Source of the DNA: Mycoplasma leachii PG50
Lineage (GTDB): Bacteria; Bacillota_I; Bacilli_A; Mycoplasmatales; Mycoplasmataceae
Length of the DNA stretch: 64,000 nt
Assembly (NCBI RefSeq): GCF_000183365.1
Contig: NC_014751.1
Location: forward strand, 930,001-994,000
Reading direction: 5' to 3'
Below the pieces are notes generated by a model. That model did no database searches, was not told where the DNA came from, and saw only the letters and a program-made list of their open reading frames with translations. Below are positions 23,512 through 41,016 of this stretch, piece by piece. Position 1 is the stretch's first letter. Each line of letters begins with the position of its first letter. The position numbers were made by a program, and so were the translations under genes.

Positions 23512-23535
23512 AACCAGATTTTTCTGGTTTTTTAT
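23512..23535 (+). terminator. Terminator of the tRNA unit
   Basis: AACCAGA/TCTGGTT stem with a short loop and a T-rich tail, 12 bases past the tRNA-Leu CCA. Confidence 0.85.
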
Positions 23536-23595
23536 TTGAAATTTTAAAATGTTATTTTAAGAAATAAAAAAGTTAAAAAAAGAGTAATTAATATA

Positions 23596-23624
23596 TTGAA
23601 AAAAAATTTAAATAATTATATACT
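23596..23624 (+). promoter_or_regulatory. rRNA operon promoter
   Basis: TTGAAA (23596-23601) and TATACT (23619-23624) are 17 bases apart, a near-consensus sigma-A promoter. It lies about 155 bases before the 16S 5' end; the leader contains the 16S processing arm. Confidence 0.85.
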
Positions 23625-23662
23625 CTATATTGTATGACTAAGATATAAATATCTTAGCAATC

Positions 23663-25357
<1,695 letters not shown>

Positions 25358-25379
25358 AAAACATCTCTGAAAATACAGA

Positions 25380-28492
<3,113 letters not shown>

Positions 28493-28503
28493 TCAAAAAA
28501 TAA

Positions 28504-28612
28504 TCTGGTGGTTATAGCATAGAGGTCACACCTGTTCCCATGCCGAACACAGAAGTTAAGCTCTATTACGGTGAAGATATTACTTATGTGAGAAAATAGC
28601 AAGCTGCCAGTT
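28504..28612 (+). rRNA. rrf: 5S ribosomal RNA
   Basis: About 109 bases. The outer stem CTGGTGG pairs with CTGCCAG, and the loop A/helix III region (CACACCTGTTCCCATGCCGAAC) is standard. It follows the 23S processing arm. Confidence 0.94.
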
Positions 28613-28615
28613 TAT

Positions 28616-28640
28616 AAGAACCCTAGTGGTTCTTTTTTAA
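28616..28640 (+). terminator. Terminator of the rRNA operon
   Basis: AAGAACC/GGTTCTT stem with a 5-base loop and a T run, directly after 5S. Confidence 0.9.
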
Positions 28641-28723
28641 TATATACTTGAATTAAAGCTAAAATACTATAGAATATTAATTTAGCATTTTATAGGTATA
28701 ATTATAAAAAATATGAAAGGAAT

Positions 28724-29569
28724 ATGATGAATAAAAAAAATATTATTATTTTTTCAGACTTAGATGGTACATTATTGTATGATGATTACATATTTTCACC
28801 AAAAACTATTGAAGTTGTTGAAAAATTATACAAAAAAGGAATATACTTAATCCCAATAACTGCTAGAACAATTAAAGACTTAAAGCAAAAGGCTAATTTA
28901 TTAGGAATTGATAAATTTAAAGGAATTATAGTAGCAAGTAATGGTGCTCAAATTTATGATTATAAAACTGATAAGCTTATTTTTGATCAAACATTACCAA
29001 AAGAATTCATCAAAGAAATATTTAATAGATATCATAATAAGTTTTTTGCTAAATTAATTTTTTATTCTCCAAATTGTTGTTATGTTTTTGCAGAAGGTAG
29101 AAATAGTAAATATTGAGCTCATCAAGTCATGGGATTAAAATACATTTCAGTAGATTCACCAGATCAAATTGATGAACCTATAACTCATTTTTATATTGTT
29201 ACAAATAGTAAAGCTACACCAGAAGAAAATCTTAATGAATATAAATACTTAATGAATCATTATTCAGATGATTATAAAGTAGATAGTTATAACAATAGAG
29301 TGTTTGATATTTCAGTTAAAGGTGTTGACAAAGGTTGTGGGGTTAATAAAGTAATGCAATATCTAAATTTAGATGAAACAACTACTCACTCATACGGATT
29401 TGGTGATGGACCAAACGATTTTTCATTGCTAAAAGCTTGTACAACTGGAGTTGCAATGAAAAATGGAATTATTGAATTAAAAGAAATAGCAGACGATATC
29501 ACAGATTATTCAAATGATAAAGATGGTGTTGCTAGATATATTTGTGATAAAATTTTAAATGTAGACTAG
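28724..29569 (+). CDS. Cof-type HAD phosphatase
   Basis: 281 aa. Motif I DLDGTLLY has nucleophile Asp12 and Asp14; motif II region PITART; motif III Lys in VDKGCGVNK; motif IV YGFGDGPNDFSLL. The C2 cap lies between. It belongs to the same subfamily as the 13664 gene but is not close to it in sequence. Start ATG 28724 follows GAAAGGAAT. The thioredoxin gene follows after 11 bases with its own AGGAG, so the two are probably co-transcribed. Substrate unknown. Confidence 0.87.
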
Positions 29570-29580
29570 GAGAGTTTATA

Positions 29581-29889
29581 ATGGCAGATATAATTAAAAT
29601 CACTTCAAAAGAACAATTTGACAAAGAAATTAAAGAAGGAAAAGTTTTAGTAGACTTTAACGCTACTTGATGTGGACCTTGTAAAATGTTAGCACCAATT
29701 CTTCATGATTTTGCTAAAAAGGTAGACGGTGTTAAATTTTTAGATGTAGATGTTGATTTAAATCGTCAAGTTGCTGAAGAATTTAAAATAATGTCAATTC
29801 CTACACTAATAACTTTTGAGAATGGAAATCAGAAAAACAAACATATAGGTTTTGCTACTCCTGACCAATTAAAAAATTTAATTGACTAA
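29581..29889 (+). CDS. trxA: Thioredoxin
   Basis: 102 aa, a cytoplasmic disulfide reductant. The active site WCGPC (Cys31, Cys34) is complete, its Trp encoded by TGA. The conserved cis-proline stretch is MSIPTLITF. In this lineage it is reduced by thioredoxin reductase using NADPH. Length is typical. It is followed by a terminator. Confidence 0.96.
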
Positions 29890-29892
29890 TAT

Positions 29893-29926
29893 AAAACCAA
29901 CCTTTTTTAGTTCTTAGGTTGGTTTT
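29893..29926 (+). terminator. Terminator of trxA
   Basis: A 10-bp stem AAAACCAACC/GGTTGGTTTT, with T runs in the loop and the tail. Confidence 0.85.
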
Positions 29927-29967
29927 TATTATAAAGAGCTTATTAGTTTTGTTTAATTTTTAATAAA

Positions 29968-30000
29968 AAAGTAGAACTTTTCTTTTCTTAGTTCTACTTT
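29968..30000 (-). terminator. Terminator of the serS-lysS side, minus strand
   Basis: Stem AAAGTAGAACT/AGTTCTACTTT, with T-rich sequence on both sides. It lies 3 bases after the lysS stop and could work in both directions. Confidence 0.82.
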
Positions 30001-30002
30001 TT

Positions 30003-31505
<1,503 letters not shown>

Positions 31506-31507
31506 AT

Positions 31508-32482
31508 TTATTCTTCTCTATACTCCTTAATAATATTTTCTACATCCTTAACGGTTTCTATCTTATTCGCTTTTTCTTTTAGAATCTTAGTTAGTTGTTT
31601 ATTATTTAAAACATCTAAATATCAAGTTAAATGTTTTCTAAATTCTTTAATAGCAATTGGCTCAGTTTTAAGATCTACTAACAATTTTAAATGTTCTAAA
31701 ACTGTTGTTTTTCATTCATCAAAATTAGGCTTTTCCAATTCTTTTCCTGTTTTTAAATAATGATTAATTTGTTCAAAAATTCAAGGATTTCCTTGACAAG
31801 CTCTTGATATCATTACAGCATCACAACCAGTTTCATCTAACATTTTTTTAGCAGATTTAGCATCGATAACATCACCATTTCCAATTACTGGAATACTAAC
31901 AGCTTGTTTTACTTCTTTGATTTTTTCTCAATCGGCATGACCAGTATAAAAATCACTTCTAGTTCTAGCGTGGACTGCAATTGCACTTGCTCCTGCTTTT
32001 TGAATTAGTTTAGCAACTTCAACAGCATTAACACTATTTTTATCTCATCCTAACCTAATTTTTGCAGTAACTGGCTTAGTAGTATTTTTAACAACATTTT
32101 TTACAATCTCATAAATTAATTCAGGGGTTTTTAATAAAGCTGATCCACTTTGAGAACGTATAGCAACTTTAGGAGCTGGACAACCTAAATTTAAATCAAT
32201 AATGTCGCAATTTACATTATTTTCAATTCACTTAGTAGCTGTTATAAATTCTTCAACATTATTTCCAAAAATTTGCATACTTATTGGATGTTCAATTTTA
32301 TTAACATTTAACATATCAAGTGTTTTTTTATTATCATGAACCATTCCTGCAACTGAAACCATTTCAGCATAAACTAAACTAGCTCCATGTTGTTTTGAAA
32401 TTATTCTAAAAGCTTCATTACTAACTCCAGCCATTGGTCCTTGAACTACTTTACCTTGAATTTCTACATTACCAATTTTCAT
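31508..32482 (-). CDS. dus: tRNA-dihydrouridine synthase
   Basis: 324 aa. FMN-dependent enzyme reducing uridines in tRNA. The start has VVQGPMAGVSNEAFR, followed by LNLGCPAPK with the catalytic Cys, the substrate/FMN motif HARTRSDFYTGHADW, and PVIGNGDV. I start at ATG 32482 because it begins 1 base after the upstream stop; a longer in-frame start at 32509 overlaps that gene. It sits in an operon with the DUF1904 gene and lysS. Confidence 0.92.
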
Positions 32483-32483
32483 T

Positions 32484-32798
32484 TTAACCCAATCTTTTTC
32501 CGTGTGCATATAACTTAGAATTTACATCAGTAAAAAACACTCATACTTTTTGAGAATAATTTTTAAAATAATCAATAATAAAATCAGCTAGAAGTTGTTC
32601 TTTATCTGGTCTTGACATTCACTCAACTGTTACATAAATTGGATTAGTATTTGATTCTGTTATAAAAATTTCAGAATTTTCTCAAATAACAAAAATATTT
32701 TTTGAATCTGCTTTTACTAAATCTGCAATTTTTTCAATATTTTTTGAGAATTGTTTAACTTGATCTTTTTCTAAACCACTAAACTTAATGATTGGCAT
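32484..32798 (-). CDS. Small protein resembling DUF1904
   Basis: 104 aa, hidden by three TGA-Trp codons. It starts MPIIKFSGLEKDQVKQFSK and contains FVIWENSEIF, IYVTVEWMSRPDKEQ, then VWVFFTDVN. This pattern of alternating strands and helices fits the small tautomerase-like DUF1904 family, which has no known function. It is the first gene before dus and lysS, with one base between its stop and the dus start. ATG 32798 has AGAAAAAGAG upstream. Family assignment is from memory and moderate. Confidence 0.7.
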
Positions 32799-32894
32799 AA
32801 TAAATTTCTCTTTTTCTATGTAATTTTAATTACAAAATAAATAATTATAGTAAATCAAAAAATAATAAATTTTATAAACTAATTAACCAAATAA

Positions 32895-34163
<1,269 letters not shown>

Positions 34164-34218
34164 TACAAAAAACTCCTTTTATTAAAATTAATTATATTAT
34201 AAGTAATTCTTAAAACAA

Positions 34219-34240
34219 AAAACAAGCCGTGGCTTGTTTT
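34219..34240 (-). terminator. Terminator of the membrane protein gene
   Basis: A perfect 10-bp stem AAAACAAGCC/GGCTTGTTTT with a 2-base loop and a T-rich minus-strand tail. Confidence 0.88.
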
Positions 34241-34244
34241 GATA

Positions 34245-35069
34245 TTATTGATATATTTTTGTAATTTTATTAAGTAATCCTAATGTTTTTCCTAACATTG
34301 GTCCTGCTAAGAATAAGAATCCTATAGTACCAATATTTACATAGTTTAGTAAGAATTTAGCTTTAATATCTCAAGATATAGGATTTACTAAAAGCATAAT
34401 AACTCCAGGAATAATAATTAATACATCCATTAACACTCTTGAAACATTAAATGGTAATTTAGTTAATCTCATAAAGTTTGTGTTGATTGAGTTATATGAT
34501 CCTAATAATCAACCTGAGTGAATTCAAAATGTTAGTCCAACAATATATAAAACAAATGCAATTGTGAAAAATATTGTTCTAAATTGGTAAGCAGTTGATT
34601 GATTAAACAATCAATCTAAATATCCAATTACTTTTAACATTTCAATTTGACCATCAATTACATATGATAATCCAACATTAATAATTACATCTAAAACAAT
34701 TAGTGGTATTAATTGTAATCATAGCTTTTTATCTTTTGTTATTTTGTATTCTCTAATAATTGATAACACTAGAAACACAACTGAAACTAGTAATAAAAAT
34801 CCATATAATGACATTAAAGCTAGTTTGTAATTAGTTGCAGCAACTAATCCTTCAACAGTTTTTTCATTAACTTTTGCTCAATCTTTAAACAATGCTAATA
34901 TACTAAAGTTTGTAAAATCTACTTGACTTGCTCCTACTGCTGTTGGCACATATAAAGCAATTGACAATGAAAACAAATACAATCCAATTAGTAAACAACC
35001 TAACCTAATTAAGTATTGTTTTTTGTTTTGACTAATACTTGTTTTTAAATTGCAAAAATATTTTTTCAT
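34245..35069 (-). CDS. Membrane protein, YczE/YitT-like, about 274 aa
   Basis: About six hydrophobic segments. The N-terminus (RLGCLLIGLYLFSLSIALYV, then TAVGASQVDF) resembles the first helix and loop of YczE/YitT-type integral membrane proteins, whose function is poorly known. Several TGA-Trp codons are internal. I chose ATG 35069 for its AAAAAGGAGATAAG ribosome site over the upstream in-frame ATG at 35093, which has none. It is monocistronic, with terminators on each side. Function unknown; the family match is tentative. Confidence 0.65.
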
Positions 35070-35321
35070 TCTTATCTCCTTTTTAGTTTTCATAATATTA
35101 TAACCTAGGAAACATTTATTTTAACATTTTTTTAATAAAGTATATAGTAAATATAAATATCTAATTTATTAATTGATAAAAGCATTACATAAATACAATA
35201 CACTAATAACATAATAGAATCTATAATAAAAAAATCAAACTCTAAAAATCTATTTTTTAAATTAAAAAAATAATATATTTATAATTTTTAATGAATTTAA
35301 TTAAGATTTAAAAATAGATAT

Positions 35322-35354
35322 AAAAAATCTAGCGAGGGGGGTTGCTAGATTTTT
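35322..35354 (-). terminator. Terminator of ald
   Basis: Stem AAATCTAGC/GCTAGATTT around a G-rich loop, 10 bases past the ald stop. Confidence 0.88.
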
Positions 35355-35363
35355 ATCTTTTTA

Positions 35364-36482
35364 TTATATTGCATTATCTATTTCTGTATATTGAATATTT
35401 AATGAATCAGCAACATTTTTATAAACTAATTTACCATTAACAGTTTGTACACCTAATTTTAATGCACTATTGTCTTGAATAGCTTTTTTTCACCCTTTTG
35501 ATGCAATTTCTACTACATAAGTAAGTGTAGCATTAGTCAAAGCAATTGTTGAAGTTCTTGGAACTGCTCCAGGAATGTTTGGAACTGAGTAATGAATAAC
35601 ATTGTGTCTTATAAAAGTAGGATCAGCATGTGAACTTATATGATTAACAGTTTCAACACTTCCACCTTGATCAATAGCAACATCAATAATAACACTATTT
35701 GGTTTCATTGTTTTTACCATTTCTGTTGTTACTAATTTGGGTGCTAACTTACCAGGAATTAATACAGTTGAAATAACTACATCACTTTCTTTAACAGCTT
35801 TTGCAATATTTGCATAATTTGATTTTAATATGTTTGCTTTGTGTCCATATGTTTCATATAGTTGTCTAATTCTATTTTCATTAAATTCAATTATAGTAAC
35901 ATTAGCTTCCATAGCTATTGCTAATCTAAGAGCTGAAGACCCAGCAACTCCTCCACCAATAATAGTAATATTAGCTTTTGGAGTTCCAGGAGTTCCACTA
36001 ACAAGTACTCCTAAAGCATCTTTATCTGTATTTTTTAATAATAAATTTGAAGCAATAATAACTGCCATTCTTCCAGCAACTTCACTCATTGGACGTAATA
36101 AAGGTAAGGCTTTGTCTGGTGTTTGAACAGTTTCATAAGCAATAGCAATGACTTTATTTTTGATTAATTCTTCTGTTAAATCTTTTAAACCAGCTAAGTG
36201 AAAATAAGTAAAAATAATTTGGTTTTCATAAAAATATTTGTATTCTGATTTTAAAGGTTCTTTAACTTTAACAATCATTTCTTGTTTTCAAACATCTTCT
36301 ACATTTTTAGTGATTTTCGCTCCTGCTTTTTCATATTCAAGATCACTAAAACCACTACCTAATCCAGCTCCTGATTCAACTAAAACTTCATGATTATTTC
36401 TAACTAATTCAACAACTCCCACAGGAGTAATACCAACACGATTTTCATTTTGTTTAATTTCTTTAGGTAATCCTATTTTCAT
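35364..36482 (-). CDS. ald: Alanine dehydrogenase
   Basis: 372 aa, the standard length. It interconverts L-alanine and pyruvate plus ammonia with NAD. It starts [20 protein letters not shown] with the substrate-binding Arg and Lys, then MSEVAGRMA, and the Rossmann fold [18 protein letters not shown]. The C-terminal part has DVAIDQGG and [14 protein letters not shown] 36482 follows AAGGAG. It could supply pyruvate for acetate-forming ATP synthesis. Confidence 0.94.
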
Positions 36483-36596
36483 ATTATTCTCCTTAATCAA
36501 ACAAATATATATAATAAAATGTCATACTATTTATGATTGGCATTTACGGTTTTATTTTATCACTACATATAAATCAAATATAAAATTGCAAAAAGC

Positions 36597-37178
36597 TTAT
36601 TTATTTTTATAAATATCAATATCTAATTTTTTAAATAAGTTTAAAAAACTTTGAGTATTAAACACATTATATAAAACTATTGCAGAAATTACTGATACTA
36701 AATATTGAATAAAATCAGTTATTAAAGATATTAATGCTTTAACATTAGCTTGACTAGTATCACTAGAATTAGAATAATAATTAATTACATAAGCATATAA
36801 AACATATAAAAATATAAAGAGTTCAGCAATCATTATATTTAAATAAAATGGTAATTTATAAATTAGTAATTTAATTGAAACAAACATTAAAATATGAATA
36901 ATAATTGAAATAGGAACATAAAAAGCTGCTCCTGAAACTAAATCAAAAATCATTGCATAAACACAACCAACAACTAGCATCATAGGACCAGGAATAAAAA
37001 AAGTCAAACTTAAAAACAACCCATCTGCAACTTGAAACAAACCAGTTCCTGCGATTTGAATCATAGAAGTAGTTAAGGCTATAACTGTTAATAAGCTTGA
37101 CAAAACAGCTGTTAAAACAATATATTTAATACTTTTAAAATAAGAAATTCAATTAATAATTATTTTTTTGTTACTCAT
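36597..37178 (-). CDS. Membrane protein, possible ECF transporter S component
   Basis: 193 aa with about five membrane segments. The loop FFIPGPMMLVVGCVYAMIFD, then a sequence with Gly-Ala and Pro (VSGAAFYVPISI), resembles the substrate-binding S subunit of vitamin ECF transporters, which have a small size and similar loops. There is no ATPase or T subunit next to it. The ATG at 37178 follows TTATTT and lacks a strong ribosome site, but it is the first ATG in frame. It stops at TAA 36597. It is next to a 96-aa membrane protein on the same strand. The assignment is inference. Confidence 0.5.
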
Positions 37179-37196
37179 TAAATTATTCTATCTTAT

Positions 37197-37487
37197 TTAT
37201 TTTTTAAATATACCAAATAATAATTTAAAAAAGTTTCAAATAAAACCAGTTATAAAAATTAGTGGTCCTATGTAAATAACAAGTAATACTCCAATTTTTT
37301 GTTGAAGATTTGGAAGTTCTAGTTTTAATAACTGTACTGCTGTATGAGTTTTTAAAACATTGGTTGCTCTTTGTAAGAAATTTAGATCTGTTTTATCTGC
37401 TGCAAAACCTAAAATAATGATTCCAATTAAGATTACAATAGCTGCTAAAACTAAAGAAATTAGTATTTTAAATATTTTTCTGAACAT
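37197..37487 (-). CDS. Small membrane protein, 96 aa
   Basis: Not recognised. It has two hydrophobic helices: an N-terminal ILISLVLAAIVILIGIIILG and a C-terminal LLVIYIGPLIFITGF, then a short basic tail after a TGA-Trp. ATG 37487 is favoured by AAGAAAGAG upstream; an in-frame GTG at 37496 is also possible. It is followed after 18 bases by the S-component-like gene, so the pair is probably one transcript. Confidence 0.6.
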
Positions 37488-38045
37488 ATATTTCACTCTT
37501 TCTTAAAACTATAATAACATAGTGCTATAAATTATCTAATACAATAAGTTAATTTTAACAAAAAATTTTTAAAACTATTATGTGTCGGTTTTTATAGTAT
37601 TTACTTAAATTTAAAAGGAATCAAAATTACGATTAAAGATAGCGCAAAAATTTTAAAAAGTGGAGAATTTTTAAGAAAGGGATTACCGAAAGTAAGACAT
37701 TATGTTTTTATTTTTTGACTTAATTACTAACTTTGTCTTATCCTCCTAATCTCTTGCTTTTATTTCTTTAATTAACTAAAATAATAAACTATTGAATAAG
37801 ATAGTAACAAAAACTATTAAAGACATTCCAAATATATAAAATCTATTGAATCCTTATATTATTTTATTTTCTACATTTTCTAGAAAGATAAAATAAATTA
37901 GATGTCTAATCTTACCTTTTTATACATATTATAAAAAATGATAAGCAGTTACTTGTAACTCAACAAAACCAAATTTAAGCTTATGTTTTTATTATTAACT
38001 ATTTAAAGAAAATAAATATAAAATATAAGTTGAAAAAATACTAAA
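37488..38045. other. Intergenic gap, about 560 bases
   Basis: Between the 96-aa gene (minus) and the methylase (plus). AT-rich. A short minus-strand stretch near 37779-37850 reads as a hydrophobic peptide (FYIFGMSLIVFVTILFNSLLF) ending in TAG, probably a decayed gene remnant. Promoters for both neighbours should lie here, but I cannot place them firmly. Confidence 0.5.
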
Positions 38046-38060
38046 CTGTGGGGTCGAATA

Positions 38061-38900
38061 ATTAAAAAAGCAAAATACAATTTAACTCCAATATTAAAAT
38101 GAGTTGGAGGAAAAAGACAATTATTGAATGAAATTATTTCTCTAATACCAGAGAAAATCAATACGTATGTTGAACCTTTTCTAGGTGGCGGAGCTGTATT
38201 ATTTTTTGTTCAGCCAAAAAAAGCTATAGTAAACGATTTAAATAAAGAATTGATTAATGTTTATAACACTATTAAAAATAACTCTAAGGAATTAATATCT
38301 AAATTAAGAGAATTAAAATCACTAAATTCAGAAAAGTATTTTTATGACTTAAGATCATTAGATAGAAATAATGATTTTCATCAATTAGATAACGTTTTTA
38401 GAGCAGCAAGAATAATTTACCTAAACAAGACTTGCTATAACGGATTGTTTAGATTAAACAAAGCAGGTCAATTTAATACCCCATATGGTAGATACAAAAA
38501 GCCTAATATATTTGATTTGAACAATATATTAGAAATGTCAAGATATTTCAATGATAATAATATTCAAATTATTAACAAAAGTTACGAAGAAGTTCTTAAA
38601 AATCTTAAAAAGGGGGATTTTGTTTATTTAGATCCTCCTTATATGCCTTTAAGTAGCTCTTCTTCATTTACAGGTTATACACAAAGCGGTTTTGATGAAA
38701 ATCAACAAATCAAATTAAAGCAAATCTGTGATGCATTGAATAAAAAGGGTGTTAAGTTTTTATTGTCTAATTCAGATCATCCATTTATAAAAGATTTATA
38801 TAAGAATTATACAATTACTATTATCAAGGCTAAAAGAGTAATTAATAGCAAATCTGATAAAAGAGGAGAAATTAACGAAATATTAGTAAGAAATTATTAG
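38061..38900 (+). CDS. DpnM-like adenine-N6 DNA methyltransferase (GATC type)
   Basis: About 279 aa. It closely resembles DpnM/Dam-class alpha methyltransferases: KWVGGKRQLL, the SAM motif EPFLGGGAVLFF, YLNKTCYNGLFR and the catalytic DPPY (DFVYLDPPYMPL). Such enzymes methylate A in GATC; that target is inferred. The conserved N-terminal motif lies before the first usual start (TTG 38124), yet the open frame from 38022 contains no ATG, GTG or TTG upstream of it. An ATT at 38061 or ATA at 38058 may be used; the boundary given is that guess. Next gene 1 base after its stop. Confidence 0.8.
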
Positions 38901-38901
38901 T

Positions 38902-39705
38902 ATGAATATAAATGAAGCTTGAAACAAACTTTTTGATAAATACAAAATTCTAGATGAAATAAATAAAAAAGGTTTTTATATAATAAAAACTGAAACTATT
39001 AAGGAATTTAATGAACCAAGATTAATGGCTAAATTCGATAGTTCTTTAAAACTACCTGAAATTTTCAAACAACACAATATTAATATTTTACCTATTAGTA
39101 AAAAGAAATATATACTATCTAGTTTTAAACTATATGAATATATTGGTCAGCTTGGTGAAAATAATAAAAATAATATAGAAAAAATCATAATTGAACATAA
39201 TTATCAGTCAATTAACATTAATAATATTTCTTCTGAATCAAGTGCTATTATGAGCTTAATTCTAACTAGAACATTAGATAATTTTTTAGTCGAAAACGAT
39301 AATACAATGACATTCTTTGGTAGAATGTGAACAAAAAACTTTGATTTTTTTATAGATAAAATAGATAACAAAAGTATGAAAATTGAAGTTAATAATTCTC
39401 AATGCGAAATAGATGCCGGTTTAGAAAACAAAAAATCACTTGTTATTTTAGAAGCAAAATTATCAAGTGATCCAGACTTTAATATTAGACAATTGTACTA
39501 TCCATTTAGACTATGATCTAATAAAGTTGAAAAACCTATTAGATTAGTCTTTATAAATTACTTTAATCAAATTTTTAGATTATTTGAATATAAATTTGAA
39601 GATATTAATAATTTATCTTTGATTAAACTAATTAAACAAAAAAGCTACTCTTTATACAATACTAAAATAACACTTGATGATATTTATAAAGTTTTTAGAA
39701 ACTAA
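38902..39705 (+). CDS. Type II restriction endonuclease, catalytic part
   Basis: 267 aa, next to a methylase and starting 1 base after its stop. A PD-(D/E)xK-like site is visible: Asp171 (CEIDAG), Glu184 and Lys186 (VILEAKLSSD). The preceding region has a beta-rich framework. It would cut unmethylated DNA at the site protected by the methylase. It ends early at TAA 39703 within GTTTTTAGAAAC; the natural continuation is probably the 168-aa ORF in the next frame. Specificity cannot be read from sequence, but GATC is likely because of the methylase. Confidence 0.75.
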
Positions 39706-40183
39706 AGTTATTTACACAGATAACCAATATGAATCGGATACTGTTTTTATTCAGGCAGATTCTTTTTGAAGAATTATAGATATATTAGAATTTTTATCAA
39801 GAAAAACTAAAACTAAAAAGCAAATTGCGCAAATTATGAATTTTACAGATAGGCAAGCTGACTATTATTTTAATGCTGGTAAATATTTAAAATTGTGAGA
39901 TAAGAATAAAAATACCAAACAAGTGTTTTTGACTAATATAGCTAAAAAGATAATAAAACTTAATTACAAACAACGTCAATTAAAATTGGTAAGTTTAATT
40001 CTAGAACATAAGATATTTAACGAATTGTTTATCCAAACTTATACTAACCAACAATTCCCAACCAAGGAAAAAATTATTAGCATTATGCTGGAAAATAACG
40101 TGTGTAGTAAAAATCTAGTGGAGAGAAGATCTAATTCAGTTCTTGCTTGAATAAAATGGATTTTTAATTTAACAAATATTTAA
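39677..40183 (+). CDS. wHTH-containing ORF, probable C-terminal part of the restriction enzyme
   Basis: 168 aa from ATG 39677, overlapping the nuclease gene by 29 bases in another frame. Three TGA-Trp codons hide it. It contains a short domain VFIQADSFWRIIDILEFL and a helix-turn-helix-like stretch (KTKKQIAQIMNFTDRQADYYFNAGKYL), then a Lys-rich helical tail. In related restriction enzymes such a domain follows the nuclease in one chain. Removing one T from the T5 run at about 39692-39696 would fuse the two. If it is real as is, it may be a separate subunit or a control protein. Confidence 0.6.
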
Positions 40184-40203
40184 ATAAAATTTATTCTCTC
40201 ACA

Positions 40204-40241
40204 AACCCTATTTTCTCAATTTTAGTGCAGAATAAGGGGTT
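40204..40241 (+). terminator. Possible terminator of the restriction-modification genes
   Basis: An imperfect inverted repeat AACCCTATT/AATAAGGGGTT with a long loop. The T tail is poor, so support is weak. Confidence 0.35.
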
Positions 40242-40417
40242 CTAGGTTTCTTAATAACATAATTATAAAAAATTTAAAGTAAATTTAGTGTAGTTCATTT
40301 ATTAATTTATAATTCATAATTTAAAATATTAAAAAATTAATAAATGATGACAAAAAACTTTAGATTAGCTTTTTTAAAAAAGGTCTACAATATTCATATG
40401 ATTTCAAGGAGGAAGTT

Positions 40418-40867
40418 ATGAAAAATTATCAATTAAAAGATCATAAAAATAACTTAGTAGAATTAAACAGCTTGGTAGGATCTAAAGGTTTAGTGCTATT
40501 TTTTTATCCTAAAGCTAAAACCTCTTTGTGCACTTTAGAAGTTATAGAATATCAAAAACATTTAGATGAATTTAAGCAATTAGGATTTAATGTAGTTGGA
40601 GTTAGTCAAGATGAACCTAATAAAAATGATGAATTTTGTTGTGAACAAAATTTAAGCTTTTTATTACTTTCTGATTTAAACAAAGATTTAGTAAATGAAT
40701 TTAACTTAACAAGTGAAACAATTGTTTTAGATGATGAACCATTTGTTAAATATGAACGTTCAACATTTGTTTTAGATAACCAATTAAATTTATTAAAAGA
40801 ATTTAGAAATGTTGATCATATTGAACATGTTAGTGATCTTTTAGAGTACTTAAAAAAGAATGACTAA
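40418..40867 (+). CDS. Peroxiredoxin (BCP/AhpC-TSA type)
   Basis: 149 aa thiol peroxidase that detoxifies hydroperoxides. The strand LVLFFYPKAKTSLCTLE contains the peroxidatic Cys38, equivalent to the TxxC of BCP. The Arg of the active site is in KYERSTFVLD. It starts with AAGGAGG just upstream. Electrons probably come from thioredoxin (29581). Extra Cys residues near residue 70 (FCCEQ) could act as resolving cysteines. Confidence 0.88.
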   Translation: MKNYQLKDHKNNLVELNSLVGSKGLVLFFYPKAKTSLCTLEVIEYQKHLDEFKQLGFNVVGVSQDEPNKNDEFCCEQNLSFLLLSDLNKDLVNEFNLTSETIVLDDEPFVKYERSTFVLDNQLNLLKEFRNVDHIEHVSDLLEYLKKND

Positions 40868-40912
40868 TAAATTAGCAAATTCTACTATAACTTATGATAT
40901 TAAATTGTAATT

Positions 40913-40936
40913 AACCTTAATAGTTTTATTAAGGTT
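40913..40936 (+). terminator. Terminator of the peroxiredoxin gene
   Basis: A 9-bp stem AACCTTAAT/ATTAAGGTT followed by T-rich sequence. Confidence 0.82.
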
Positions 40937-41016
40937 TTTATTTTATTAAATTTAATTCATCTTTTAAAAAAGAATTCCTATAGACTAATACTAAAATTAT
41001 GTTGGAGAATTCTTAT

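Noticed and set aside
35830..36126. Plus ORF of 98 codons
   Set aside because: Antisense shadow of alanine dehydrogenase.
38902..38940. Frameshift at the start of the nuclease
   Set aside because: On recount, ATG 38902 reads straight through the CTTTTTGAT run in frame, so the N-terminus is intact.
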